Positions 13,930 through 25,900 of a DNA stretch of 64,000 nucleotides are shown in pieces. The DNA is from Sycon ciliatum (lineage: Eukaryota > Porifera > Calcarea > Leucosolenida > Sycettidae), in contig NC_088654.1 of NCBI RefSeq assembly GCF_964019385.1, positions 1,039,101 through 1,103,100 of the forward strand. Reading direction: 5' to 3'. The translations under genes were made by a program, and so were the position numbers. The notes under the pieces were generated by a model. It was given only the letters and a program-made list of their open reading frames with translations, did no database searches and was not told the origin of the DNA. How positions within the stretch are numbered: position 1 is the stretch's first letter; every line of letters begins with the position of its first letter.

Positions 13930-14110
13930 GTAGGACTCAGTATAGAGTCCAAGCACTATATGATGTCCAGCACCCTATATAGAGTCCATTGGTCCAAAAT
14001 CCACTATACAGAGTCCAGGAGTCCACTCAGTTTTGATCAGCTTCATCCTGCCGCGCAATCCCCTATAAGGAGTACACTTTTTCTACAAGTCCCCTATTCA
14101 CAGTCCAGGA
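13930..14110 (-). repeat. Dispersed repeat with TATAGAGTCC motifs, copy 1
   Basis: Segments such as ctatatagagtccattggtc plus caaaatccactata match, in reverse complement, the region 20560-20670. The repeat is rich in short internal copies of GGACTCTATATAGGG. It is probably a decayed non-autonomous DNA element; ends are unclear. Confidence 0.65.
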
Positions 14111-14381
14111 GTCCAGTTTATCCAGTCACGCCGTCCTGTGTGTTGTGCCCGAAAGAGAACAAACACATTTTCAGTTTTGCTTGCCTCGTGGCAGCGCATT
14201 CCTTTCTCCACTTTAGCCATGGCTCCCAGTTCTGCTGTGCAGTTGCTGACAGTAATCTGTCTTGAGGTAACCAAGGAGGATAAGGAGACGTTCAAAATCA
14301 AATCTGGAAAGCGTCTTGTGGTTCTCTGAAGACGTTTCATCAGTGCGCGGGATGAAAGCAGAAATTGCAGAACGAGAAAAG
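14111..14381. other. Left flank of the LTR element
   Basis: No certain gene. The last 55 bp (14332-14386, gtttcatcagtgcgcgggat and onward) are related to 18648-18700 beyond the LTR element, so this is one part of a locally duplicated block split by the insertion. Confidence 0.5.
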
Positions 14382-14386
14382 TTCAG

Positions 14387-14520
14387 TGTTGTCCTGAAGA
14401 CTGAACTGCTGTTACATACTAGAGAGACCGAATATAAGGTAAATAGGTGCGAGGTACATATTGTGACATAACTAACACCAGGGTACTAAAGGTGACACCT
14501 ACATAGTATCTACTACCACA
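14387..14520 (-). repeat. 3' LTR of the Ty3-type element
   Basis: 134 bp, identical to 18407-18540 as far as I can read. Confidence 0.92.
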
Positions 14521-14808
14521 TTACTCCAATGCTTTAGTAAAAAGCTAGCAACCGAATGAAATGGGCAACGCAATATATTAATAAAACAACCGAGTAAATC
14601 AATTTCGAATGATCATATATCTTGCTGAATCGAATGATTAACCCAACACTTTAGCAACAAGAAGTTGAAAAGAATGATCAACCCAAACACTCTAGCAACG
14701 AGAAGATATTACTGCTGTCTATTCTTGCTCATAACTTTGATAGAATGAATGCTGCTATTGTCACTACTCCGGCTACTAAGGATGCCATGCTATTATAGTA
14801 AAATTGTT

Positions 14809-17800
14809 TCAATCGTATCCCAGCCGCTCCACAGGCATGCTCACTCTGCTAGAACGTCGAGGCAGCTGTGGCTGGTTGTTGTCGGCTCGGGCTTCTTCTT
14901 CCGTTGTGCCTGCAGCATCTTTGTCAGACCCAGGGCTACGGCTCCGCTCGGTGGTCGCCTCAGTTGCTGATGGCGGGATAGTCTCCCTGACTTGCCGGCG
15001 GTTTCTTATGGCCGTGCGCACACCGTCTTCCACCACCACTTGACGGCCTTCCTGTCGTACGACACACCATTCCTTGGCCGGTTGACTATATCCGTCTTGC
15101 AGTACCACTTTACTGCCTGGCTCGAGAGCAGGGAGCTCCCGCACGCCTCTCTTCTGATCGTGTTGATGGGCCATTCGCATTTTTTGGTCAATTTGCTTCT
15201 CCCGGTTGATGATTTGACCGTTAGCTAGATTCGGCAATCGTCCTCGAAGGGCCCGTCCAAAGAATGCTTCTCCTGGTGATGTCCCAATCATCCGATTCAC
15301 GGATGTACGAATGCCGAATAGCGCTTGCTGGAGTCGCTGTCTCAGAGGTAGTGATGAAGGCATCCCACTCAATCGCCTGCGCACGACGCCATGGAATCTC
15401 TCCACCATTCCGTTGGAGCATGGATACCGCGGGCTCGACTTGATATGCTTGACTCCTGCTTTCCGGAGAAAAGTTTCTGTTTCGTCCGACACCAGCTGTG
15501 GCCCATTGTCGCTAACTAGCTCCACCGGTAGACCATGTCTTGCGAATACTTCCGACAATGCTTGTATTATGACTCTCGACGTGGTGCTGGATAGCAAGAG
15601 CAACTCGGGATATCGGGATCCGTAGTCGATGACCGACAAGAAGTGATGATCCTCGATCTCCACGAGGTCCACCGCCACCCGATACCAGACTGGTAGGATT
15701 TCTGACGGTTGGAGGGGTTGTGGAGGATTCCGCTGCCTCTTCCAGCATGTCGAGCATGTCCTAGCGAATTCTGAGGCATCTTTGCTCATGGACGGCCACC
15801 ATACACTTTGTCGCTACGTGTCCAGAAACGTGTCGAGTCCTGGATGGCCTTCGTGTGCGATACGGAGGACTTGGTCATACAAGGTATCGGGTATGACGAT
15901 GCGATTGTTATGCATGACGATGTCATCAACCACTGACAACGAGTCCCTTATTCGAAAGTATACCTCGTCGCTGCCGTCGCATGTATTCCACTTGCCTTGT
16001 AACACTCTGTTCCTGACTCGACTTAGCTGACCATCAGTGTCTGTGGCTAGCCTGACATCTTCGCAAGAGATTGGAGCTTCCCCCAGGATTAAGCCAACAT
16101 ACTCCTTCATTGACCTGGCCTCTGCCGGACTGGCTTCCACTGCTTGGGAGGGGGCTCTCGATAGCGCGTCAGTACAAATCATTGACGTTCCTGGCGTATA
16201 GGTCAACTGAAAGTCGTATGGGAGGATTGCCAGCAGCCATCGCTGCAATCGGGCTGGCACCTGATCGAATTCCTTTTTTACGATTGCCACCAGAGGCTTG
16301 TGGTCAGTGAATACGATCACTTGTCGCCCCAGTACGAATTGGCGGAATTTTACCAAGCCGAAAACCACAGCCAGCATCTCTCTCTCAAGCTGCGAATACC
16401 GTGTCTCGGGATCCTTGAGAGCTTTGCTAGCGCATGACACGGGTTGAAAGCGGCCATGATTGTCCTTCTGCCACAGTATAGCTCCCAGGCCACATGGAGA
16501 TGCATCCACACTAATGGCCGTCTCCCTGGTTGGCGTGACGTCGAAGAACGACAGACGTAACAATCTAGACGCGGCCTCCTCTTTGAGTGTGTTGAACTCC
16601 ATCCAGAGCGAGTTGTCTGCGACGAATGGCTCGCGTTTTGCCAATGTCCTGACCGGTGCCGTTGCGTCCGCTAATCCAGGGATGAATTTTCCGAGGTATG
16701 TTAGCATACCAAGGAATCGCCGTACATCCGACTGAGATTCTGGCAGAGGCATGTCTAGGATTGCCTTCACTTTGTCTGGGTCAGGATTGACGCCCTGGGC
16801 GTTCAGTATGCTGCCAAGGTATCTAACCTCACTTTGCTTCCACTGACATTTGTCGTTGTTCAATTTCAGCTGTGCCGTTTGTAGTCGCTCTAGGACTCGC
16901 TGCAGTCGTTCATCGTGTTGCTTGATGCTGTCACCGGTGACCAGTACATCATCTACGTACACGAAGACTCCTGGGATACCAGCGAGCAGGTCAGACATGA
17001 CCCTTTGGAAGATTTCCGGGGCGCATGAGATGCCGAAGGGTAACCGCTTGAATCGGAACAAACCTTCCTCCGTCGTGAAAGTTGTGTACGGCTGTGAGCT
17101 GGATGACAGCGGGATTTGGTGGAATCCAGACTCTGCGTCCAAGACCGAGAAAATCGTTGCACCGTGGATTTGGGCTGTTATTTCCTCAGCGGTAGGCATG
17201 GCTCTCTTCTCCCGAATGATGTTTTGGTTCAACTTCCTGTAATCTATACACAAGCGAAGCTTGCCGTTAGATTTGCGGCTAGGAACTATCGGTGAGATCC
17301 ATGGAGTCGCCTCTTTCACTGGTTCGATAATTCCAGCCTCCAACATTCGACTTAGTTCTGCCTTGACCTCCTCGCGGATGCTGAAAGCATGTCGTCGGCA
17401 GGCAGACGCCACAGGCACGGCGTTTGGGTCCACGACCCAATAGCGGGGATCATGAGCTGCGCGTAGCGTTGCCGCAGGCTCCATGGTATAAGCCTCTTCG
17501 AATTCGTCTTCGACCACCAATGTATCTTCCTCTATTTTATTGCTGAGTCTGTCTTTCCGGAGGCAGACCTGAGGAAAGTGGCCCACTATCCCACAGTGCC
17601 GGCATCTAGTCCGGCCTGCCGGGCAAAAGGATCTTCCCGGGGTATGTTCTCCCCCACAATACTTGCACGCTCCTTTCCGCCTTTTATGTCGAGGAGGTTG
17701 TGCCGAGGCTCCTGCCACTTTCCTGGACTCCTCTCCTGACATGACTCTGTTTACCATTGGTGTCGATGATGATGATAGCGGCTGCGGAGTCGGTGCTACT

Positions 17801-18378
17801 GGCTGCTCGTACAGTAGCGAGTCCAGTATAGATGCTTCCATTCCTACTGCCTTTGCTGATGCCGCAGTTAGCGTCAGATCTGCGGTCGCTAGGAGTTCTC
17901 GTCTTATAGCTGATGACTGCAGTCCTTCAATGAACTGGTCTCTGATGACTCCATTCACGATTGTGTCCACATCGGTGCTGTCGAAGCTGCATTGGTGTGC
18001 CATAGCCCGAAGGGCCGACAAATAGGCTGTCATAGTCTCCCCATTCCTCTGCTTCCGACCTCTAAACCTGTGCCGTTCTGCTGTCAGGTTGATGGAAGGC
18101 TTGAAATACTTCTCCAAGGCCGTTTTCAGAGGAGTGTACGTGTCAGGTGGGACATCCCCTTCTGCCTCAGCTGTGGTCACAACCAAGCCTTTGGTGATCC
18201 GCCGGAGGTCGATTCCGCCAATATTCAGCAGCAGTTTCCTCTTCTGCGCGGCTGCGTCGATCTTCTGTAGGTCAAGGTAGGCTTCGAAGTCTTCCAACCA
18301 CAAGGCGAATTCCTCAGCTTGGTTCGTGTCCTCAGAGACTTGAAAGGAACTTGGGGCTCTGCCGAGAGAACTTGCCAT
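14809..18378 (-). pseudogene. Gag-Pol of the Ty3-type element, protease missing, one amber stop
   Basis: The ATG at 18378 begins a gag domain (residues 1-235), two zinc knuckles at about 240-275 (the second is CRHCGIVGHFPQVC), RT at about 330-520 with YVDDVLV, RNase H with TDHKPL near 690-730, then an integrase zinc-binding region and a catalytic core with D-x-E residues (VDLVEIED, SDNGPQL, PCSNGMVERFHG). Only about 50 residues separate the knuckles from RT and they lack any DSG/DTG protease motif, so the aspartic protease appears deleted in frame. A TAG at 15814-15816 interrupts the integrase zinc region; the same frame continues to 14809. Otherwise the frame is intact for about 1,190 codons. 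Confidence 0.9.
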
Positions 18379-18406
18379 CTTGAGTCCTGCTTGTTCACTG
18401 CGCCAA

Positions 18407-18540
18407 TGTTGTCCTGAAGACTGAACTGCTGTTACATACTAGAGAGACCGAATATAAGGTAAATAGGTGCGAGGTACATATTGTGACATAACTAACACCA
18501 GGGTACTAAAGGTGACACCTACATAGTATCTACTACCACA
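18407..18540 (-). repeat. 5' LTR of the Ty3-type element
   Basis: 134 bp, promoter-bearing LTR in the element's own orientation. The adjacent primer-binding site would pair with a tRNA 3' end reading ACTGCGCCA. Confidence 0.92.
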
Positions 18541-18545
18541 TTCAG

Positions 18546-18790
18546 CACAGTTCAAATCTAACGAGTCAGGTACACTGACACTCTCTTTCGTTCGACGCCA
18601 CAAGGATCCCCTGTTTGGCTGGCCATTGCTGCCAGTAAGACGTTTGAACGGTTTCATCAGAGCGAGGGATGAAAGCAGAAAGCGGAGAAAGAGAAAAGTT
18701 CTGCACAGTTCCAACCTGACGAGTCAGATACACTGACACTCTCTTTCGTTCGACGCCACAAGGATACCCCTGTTTGACTGGACAAGAGCT
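18546..18790. repeat. 158-bp imperfect tandem duplication at the insertion site
   Basis: The string gacactctctttcgttcgac occurs with 158-bp offset (near 18578 and 18736), together with gagaaaagttc-tgcacagttc flanks. The second copy preserves the pre-insertion order of the site where the LTR element entered the first copy. Confidence 0.8.
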
Positions 18791-19940
18791 GCCTGTACCA
18801 CCGTGTCAAAAGGCTGTCCAACTACATGACAGGACGATGACTGAGGTAAGGAAGCTTTTACTCGTTTCGATTGGTCTGCTGTTCTGTCGTTATGCTTGAA
18901 TTTGTTTCCATTTTCAAGGAGCGTATCGTGTTTGTTTGATGTTGCTTGAATGAATGCCCTAAAAGTAATCAACCACTTCGTAATAGACCTCAAGGACTGC
19001 AAGGACTTTGCATCAATCGTATACGATCGTCTAGCTATCATCAATTATTATAATTATTTCATGAGAAATGTATTTTTATCCCTGTGAAAATTATGTGAAA
19101 CTCCACGACACTCTTCCTCTACAAATTATAGTATGATGTCAAATACAATGGGATCCACAAACGCAGTGCCAGTGTACTAGTAGTAGTAGGAGGATTGCTT
19201 GTATGCCAATGACAAGAAAAAGCTTCAAGCTAATACTCGTATTCCCTGAAGTAACCGTTTTGATGTCACGAACATGACATTGTGTCAGTGAAACTGCCTC
19301 GTGACAACAAATCATTGCATTTCCATCTTGGGGAAGACTGACTGACAGCAACGCTTTACAGATTGTTCAAATCATCTCATTTCAATTTAGTTGCAGTGAA
19401 ACACTGTGTACACTACATGTATGTCGGTGTGTCTGTGGGTCTTGAGTGTGCACAAACGATCTTATTCCTCGTATTACTAATAGATTATTGTCCCCACCGT
19501 CACCTGTTCACAGGTCTTTGAGTGGATTGATTTTCATTGAGCATCACATTCGTTGAGAACTTGGTAGTTGTGTGCTCCCATGCATCATTACGGTAATAAG
19601 CGTATCCTTGTGCTATCTATTTGTTGCAGGTGTGCTGATCTTCAAAAGCTTGCGGAACTGAGTGCTGCTGAACATTTGCATGGCCATGAGCAATGGTGAA
19701 TCTTTCTATTGCACTCTCAGCATGTGCTAGTATTATGCTGACCACTGCACCATGTTACTCTCTTACACAACTATGTGTATGTAAACGTGCGTGTACCCGT
19801 CCCCGTAAGCATTCGTTTCGTATAATTATTTGTTATCCCTCTTGACTTTACGTGTAAATGGGTGGACGTTTGCATGGCTGTTGGAGTTGCGTGTGTATTG
19901 TGTCTCTACTCTTTTATTGGTGTTTTCTTGGCGTTCTATA

Positions 19941-19943
<3 letters not shown>
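18791..19943. other. No gene recognised
   Basis: A GT-rich donor-like string ctgaggtaagga occurs at 18840-18851, but no coding-like exon precedes it. Otherwise short random frames only. Confidence 0.45.

Positions 19944-20024
<81 letters not shown>
19944..20024. repeat. (TG)n microsatellite
   Basis: About 40 TG units. The flank ttcttggcgttctataag recurs as ttcttggcgttgtgtggg at about 20103-20125 beside a shorter TG run, so the flank and repeat were duplicated locally. Confidence 0.95.
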
Positions 20025-20030
<6 letters not shown>

Positions 20031-20439
20031 ATAGTTTGAAAACAAATAATTGATCCTGGGCTCTACATTATTCTCTTTCGATTCTTGTTTTTTTCTAGGT
20101 ATTTTCTTGGCGTTGTGTGGGTGTGAACATGTGTGTGTGTGCGTGCACAATAATTTGGCAACACTGCATGATTGAGATATTGTAATTTGCAGCGTCTGCG
20201 TAGAGACCACTTGATTTGAGGATGGTGTTTGTAGGGTTTTTCATGTAGTGAAGTGGCTGCAGTGGCGCCTCAATACATATTTTTTATCTTGAGAAGTGAA
20301 TGATGTAAAGGATAAGGGAGAGGCCGTTTTCTGGTTAATATTCACTGCTTACAGCAGATCCTATGTCTAATTTCGAACTCGATAGGGTATGCCTAATTGG
20401 CTGGACTTTATACAGGGAGTGTTGTCCACATAAAGACTC

Positions 20440-20670
20440 TTTAATCTTTATAGTTGATTTCAAAATTTGGACTCCGTACAGTTGATTTTGGACCAATGGA
20501 CTCTATATAGGGGTGAAGCCATTTGGCTGGACTCTATACAGGGAGTGATGTCCATCTAAACTGAGCTCACAGTTGATTCCAATTTTGGACTCTGTACTGT
20601 GGATTTTGGACCAATGGACTCTATATAGGGGTTGGACATCATATAGGGGCTGGACGCTCTACTGAGTCCA
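20440..20670 (+). repeat. Dispersed repeat with TATAGAGTCC motifs, copy 2
   Basis: Contains repeated ggactctatataggg and ttggaccaatggactc strings, and matches 13930-14030 in inverted orientation. The internal structure is a tandem of two related halves (20460-20520 and 20575-20640). Confidence 0.65.
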
Positions 20671-21349
20671 ACATATTCATACTCAATCTGTGGACAGCTA
20701 CCTGTTTCGATCTCATTTGATATCGTAGGCGGCGAAAATAGAAATCGAGTGGTGAGTTGTGACATGGAAAAATGTGCGCACAAGTTATGGGATCCAGTCC
20801 ACGAACCGAACCATATTTTGAACAGTCAGACTTGCACAATCTAGCACCAAACTGACCATGAGCATTGAAACATCCCACGGCAAGGAAGTGGGAATGTGCA
20901 AGCTTGACTGTTAAAAAATACCTTTAGTCAGTCGATGGCTCTTGTAGCATGAGGTCTCCTACTCATCGGTCCAGGGAAGTTCTGGGTAACTTTTCGTGTA
21001 TCTTATGGCTTGTTTGTATGGGTATGTTGGGTTCTCACTGGGTTTCCGATGGGGGCAGTGCTTTCCGGAGGTAAGACCCAACAAAAGCGGGGGCCAGATT
21101 TTAGCTTTTACTGTTTTCTGATGATTGCTTGGGGGTGAAACTCGAAGATAACACACAGTAATCATTTCCTTCCTTTTGTGGGTAGGTCTGTCTGTACAGC
21201 CTGGAGCCTTTCTGTTTCAGAGGTCCAATAGAGTGAATCATCCGATGCTGCAAAGGCACTTCATGAGAGGGATAAACAACTAGACAGAGGAACAGTTGGG
21301 GCGACATACATACCGCTTGACCAACACACATTGTCAGTGAGCGGCATAC
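20671..21349. other. Probable intron, no feature recognised
   Basis: Lies immediately 3' (on the minus strand) of the EGF exon. No repeat or second exon could be supported. Confidence 0.4.
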
Positions 21350-21472
21350 CTGTACATTGTCCGCCGTCTCCATAGTAACCAGCGTTGCAAGTGCATGTGA
21401 AGTTGCCAACCGTATCATTACACATGGCATTGTAATGACATGCATGATTCCCACGAACACATTCGTCAATAT
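21350..21472 (-). CDS. Calcium-binding EGF-like domain exon of a host gene
   Basis: On the minus strand a long pyrimidine tract and TAG acceptor precede position 21472, and the donor CAG|GTATGCC follows 21350. The exon is 123 bp, phase 1 at both ends. It encodes one complete EGF domain: DIDEC at the start, six cysteines spaced C-x6-C-x5-C-x8-C-x-C-x8-C, and the stretch CNDTVGNFTCTC, which fits the Asp/Asn beta-hydroxylation consensus C-x-[DN]-x4-[FY]-x-C-x-C. Such domains occur in secreted and cell-surface adhesion, matrix and receptor proteins, and phase 1-1 exons shuffle freely. No other part of the protein is visible nearby; the Cys-rich exon at 37.1 kb on the same strand may belong to it. 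Strong evidence for an exon, none for the gene's identity. Confidence 0.88.
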
Positions 21473-21733
21473 CTACAGAAAGACAAAAAAAAGCAGCCAG
21501 CAGTCAATGATGTGGTAACTGTTGCACGTTGAAACACGGCAATATCTTGGTTAATCATTGTTGCCATTGTCACCATCTGAGTTATGCACCCAATGATGGC
21601 AAATTTGCCAAACAGCGCCTCCTTCTGCAAGCTAAAATGTTTGCTCTGTAGTACAATTTTTTCTTTCGCAAAGTCATGAGTCGTGGAGACTGCTCCACCT
21701 TACGCAGCCACAAAAACTGCAACCTAGCACAAT

Positions 21734-22012
21734 TTGGAAAAACACGTAGCTATAATGTTTTGGATCCGAAATTCACGCTGGAGCCTATTCGGGCATGTGC
21801 TTTGCCTGGGTAAGGACACGCCAGCACGATTGAGCATGGAACGATACTTTCAGGCACCCGAGGGGAGGTACCTTGGGAGGCCGAGGGTGACACTGCCAAT
21901 AAAGCTCCACACCGATCTGTCCCAGACGGACAATGGACAGCTGCGGAGTGCCGAGGACTTGCACCGTTTCACATATGCATTGTTCTTCCCTGCTGAGCTT
22001 GCCCCCCACTGA
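21734..22012 (+). pseudogene. C-terminal fragment of a LINE polyprotein
   Basis: The frame contains RWSLFGHVLCLGKDTPARLS and RYLGRPRVTLPIKLHTDL, a pattern common at the C-terminal end of LINE ORF2 proteins after the RT. It ends at TGA 22010-22012. No RT catalytic motifs lie upstream, so the copy is strongly 5' truncated. Confidence 0.7.
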
Positions 22013-22392
22013 ATAGATGTAGTATTATCACCTTTTGTTTCGCTCTTTTTCACCTTCGTTCACTTTTATTTGTCCATATAAGATTAGTTCAAGTAGTTCC
22101 CATTCCATTGTTACGTAGATTCACTGATGATTGTAACAAGAAAAGAGTTCTGAACGAATCCTCGCTTTCCCTTCCTTGTGTGCCTTGCGATAATCGTACA
22201 ACATTTTACACATACATGTCGACATATATGAAATGCTTACTGTGCAATTAGTTGTCTTTGTAGCTAGTAAAGGCCTCTTTTTACGGGCAAACAGAATACA
22301 ATTGACAGTGGCATGGCGAATGATTAGAACACAACACCAAAAAATGAAAACAATTGTATGTTTGAAACTCGGGTATTGAGCCAATAATAAAA

Positions 22393-22787
22393 GTAGAAAG
22401 GAAAAGGACATATGGAAACGAGTTAAGAGTAACTCTCCACCACTGTAACTTGATACTTTATACAGTCAGTCAAATCGCCTACTGGTCTCGTCATCGTCCA
22501 GTGACAATCGACATTCTTTGTTCCGTTGGGACTGTGGCTTTTGCTCGTTTTCGTTGCGCTTGCCTTCCCCTCTTTGGTCTTCCCATAACCTTGAACCTTC
22601 CAAGTTGGAAGGCTGTCGGTTAGCGCTACGGAGATGTGTTGAAGCTAGGTGTCAGGACGTCGAATGTCTCAGTACTCTGTCAGTTTTGTGCCTAGTTGTT
22701 GCACTTTCTGACTGTATAATATAGTATCTAGTTACAGTGGTGGAGAGTTACTCTTAACTCGTTTCCATATGTCCTTTTCCTTTCTAC
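22393..22787. repeat. Foldback element (PPSG family), about 395 bp
   Basis: The ends are inverted repeats of about 80 bp: gtagaaaggaaaaggacata at 22393 and its complement ending at 22787. The centre includes the palindrome cttccaacttggaagg-type sequence near 22605. It is closely related to the arms of the 51.7-53.7 kb hammerhead array and more distantly to the foldbacks at 38.6-39.7 kb. The family label is only a local name. Confidence 0.85.
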
Positions 22788-22920
22788 AATGGTATGTGTG
22801 AAAAAACGCAAAAAACGAGAAACAAAAAAACAAACAAAAAACACCAAAACAACCCCAAAAAAGCCCCAAAAAACAGGAAAATACAAGGGCACTGTTCTGC
22901 CCACCATCGTCTCCAAAACC

Positions 22921-25900
22921 TCACAGCCGGCCCTCCGAGATTGCCAACTCTCGCAATGCATTCACAGGACGGTGATATGACGATGGAGCACCGCGGATGC
23001 ACATGATCGCCGACCGCAATAATGCAAACGCAAGTCGACACCGGACATATGTCATTGTCTGGGCATACAACTTCGTGTCCTTACTCCAAATGAGGCCACA
23101 CAGGCGCTTAACAAATCTGGAGCACTCTGGCGCACAACAACCGACCGTGGTGAAAACTAGTGGAGTAAATGTCCCACGGTCCACATTGATGATATGCTCA
23201 ACATACTGCAGCTTCTTCTTCCTCTCATGCTCCGCCAACAGTTTGTCGAGAGGTTTGGTGGCATAGGACGGAGCATCGGGATGAAAAACCCGGACATCCA
23301 GGACAGCATTCTGTGCCCTGGTCCACAGCCCTCGAGCCCGGATATCAGCGCGAGCATCGTTGGCGGTGATAGTTGAGGCTGCCAGAAACACCTCTCCCGA
23401 AACCGGAGCAAGCTGAGGCTCGACAGCGACATCCGAGCAAACTTCAGTAAGTAAGTCGGCAAGAATATCGCGAACTTCATTGTGCCGAATGGTGGGGACA
23501 CCACCAGTAGGGCAATACATGGCATGGGCCGGACTAAACGGTTGGCCACAAGAGCAGGTAGTAGGCACATCAACGAATGCCCAGTCATACCGCAACGCCA
23601 CCGCATCCCTGGAATCTCCCTTCGACAGATGATATCCAAGTTCTCTGATAGGCAGTGTGTTGAGCCAGCTAGAGACACCTCGGGAGGACAAATGCTCCAA
23701 ACGACGCGCCATATCCGCCGACGCCGACTGCCGCAGCTGGCGGAACTCAGCCTCACTTGCTGTGCCGCGTTGTCTGGCAAAATCCTTCTTGGCTGTCATA
23801 GCATCTTGCCGAACACGTTCCGGTGCTTGCTTGGTCCATGATGTGTTGTTCTGTTGCAGAATTTCACTAACCTTGGCTGCTGTCATTGCTCTGGAAGTGT
23901 CGCGCCCTGTCCCGCTCATGCTGTGAAAGTGTGGAATGGCCATTCCCCCGAAACGAGTCGGCAGCCTGAGCATCACCAAATCCTCCGTGGTGAATGCATC
24001 TCGACCAGTTGCAGCCGGCAAGAACTCAGTTTCGATTACCTTGTCCAACGCTGATACTCCGTCCTCCGGAATGGGAACCGTACAAAAGAGGTAGACCCAA
24101 CGACCTCGCAGGCCATGAGTCAAAGCTGCATAAGCCGCGTGAGGCTCTGTGCTGGCAAACTTTGCTTATGTGCGTAGCTCCTTGCACCAATCATCAACCC
24201 TCTCCCTCACTTGGCTGGCAACATCATCAGGCTCCCCGATGTATGAGCCCAGATATTTAGTGCTGCCGGTGACAATGCGGACACCGGTGCCTTCAAACAG
24301 ATGTGAAGCCTCCTCCTCCAATCCGGGCTTCACTAGAAGTAGGGTTTTGTCCGGATTGGTGAAATATCCATACAGGCGACCGTGTTCCTGGATTGTTGTC
24401 CACCAGTCTCGAATCGCTCTCATCCTGCCAGCACCACTGGAGTCATCTGCATACCAAATCTGCTTAACGGCGTCGTGTTGCTGCTGCATATGCCGAATGA
24501 TGGGGAGTGTGGCCAATGCATAAAATGCCAGGGACAGCGGGTCTCCCTGGGTAGTACCCTCCTTTGACGAAATCTCCCCGCCACCAGCCACAAACAGACG
24601 TGCCTCCGACTGATAGGGGTTTAGAAGAATGGTGGATAGTGCTGGACAGAGGCGCTGAACGTTATGCAGAGCTGCCTGTCGGTTTATGCTGTTGAATGCG
24701 TTACTGGCATCCACCAACAGCACTCCCTCAGTGGACGATTCGTTGTAGATGTCTTTCATGGCATGCACTGCTGCTTCAATGCCACCTGGTGATCCAGCGC
24801 ATTTCTGAAGATGTCCGCAGGCTGCCTCCATGTCAGTGGAAGCAATGCGCAGAATAGCCTTCAATACTATCCGCCTAAGCACCTCGCCCACGCCAATAGG
24901 GCGTACGCCAGGCTGCTTGTCAAGGGCGATCAGCCGGCAAGACAGTAACGGCACCAGGCCTTCAGCGGGAAGAACACGGGTAGCAAGAAGACGAGAGAGG
25001 TCAGCAATAGCCTGGCACAGACTGGTTGATGCCCCCTTAAAAGAGGAGCACATCCGCCGCCAACATGCTGAGTCCATCCCAGACGGACCTGCAGATCCCT
25101 CCAAGTGCATCGCCACGGATTTCAGAAACTCAGCAGTGAGGCCATCGAGACGTAGGCCTTCAACACCGGGGGCATCCCCAGGCAGCATGGCTTCAGAAGG
25201 TGGTAGCCGAGCCTCCGGATGCTTGTCCAGTAATGCCTCTTTGACAGGAAAAGAGGAACCATCCCGGAGAGGTACGGTATCTTTGATGTTCAGCACACCA
25301 CCCACTTCACCACGTCTGACTGGATCCAGGCATCTAAGTGCATCATGCACACGGCCCTGGCACATGAGGTCGGAGAAGTGGCGAGCCTCATCTTCCTCAC
25401 CTCGCTTGCGGCCTCCCTTACGAGGCCGAAACAGCAAGTCTTGCATGCAGCGGCCTTCGCTCATTAATGACGTCAAATTCCCCGCTTGCCACTATGCCAT
25501 TCGCCGCTGCAAATGCAGAGTATTCTCCTTTGGTTTGCTATGGCTACGGGTGGACTGCAACATCAGGGAAGGAAGCACGGAGAACCGGTAGAGAGCGATG
25601 CAGTCAGTGCCAGCAGAGTCAGTGAACCATCGAAGCTCTGCAACTAATAGAGTGACAAAAGCATTGCCAATGGACCCCGTCAGGATACGAAAGAACTGCT
25701 TCCGCCACTGAACGATCTCATCATAGCACGACGTTATGGACAGTTGTCCCTGATCCTCTCGCCCGATGCCCTGCACTGGTAGTATCTCCTGTTCATCTCC
25801 AGGAGTAGGAGGAAATCGAGAGTTGGCGCTCTCCTGAGCGGGACTAGACTCAGCATTGTCCTGGTTCACCGCCAAGTGTACTGGAGGCGCTGTAGGAACC

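Larger units (their letters stand above)
14387..18540 (-). mobile_element. Ty3-type LTR retrotransposon, recent insertion
   Basis: LTRs of 134 bp lie at 14387-14520 and 18407-18540 and look identical base for base. They start TG and end CA, and the element is flanked by TTCAG at 14382-14386 and 18541-18545. On the minus strand the primer-binding site TTGGCGCAGTGAACAAG follows the 5' LTR directly (18406 leftwards). The internal region encodes one gag-RT-RNaseH-integrase frame. Domain order (RT, RNase H, integrase) places it in the Ty3 group. Between the coding stop and the 3' LTR (14521-14808) is AT-rich sequence with a doubled aacccaacactttagcaac motif; no strong polypurine tract is visible. 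Identical LTRs imply very recent insertion. Confidence 0.93.

Noticed and set aside
14218..14329. Small gene starting MAPSSAVQLLTVICLEV
   Set aside because: Short, no known domain, no supported splice structure, and located in the duplicated flank of the LTR insertion.
14332..14345. Hammerhead on the minus strand from CTGATGAAAC
   Set aside because: There is no stem II sequence at all and no matching stem I; a chance occurrence of the heptamer.
18560..18720. Open frame SGTLTLSFVRRHKDPLFGWP in the duplicated flank
   Set aside because: The related copies to either side are out of frame with it, so coding conservation is not supported.
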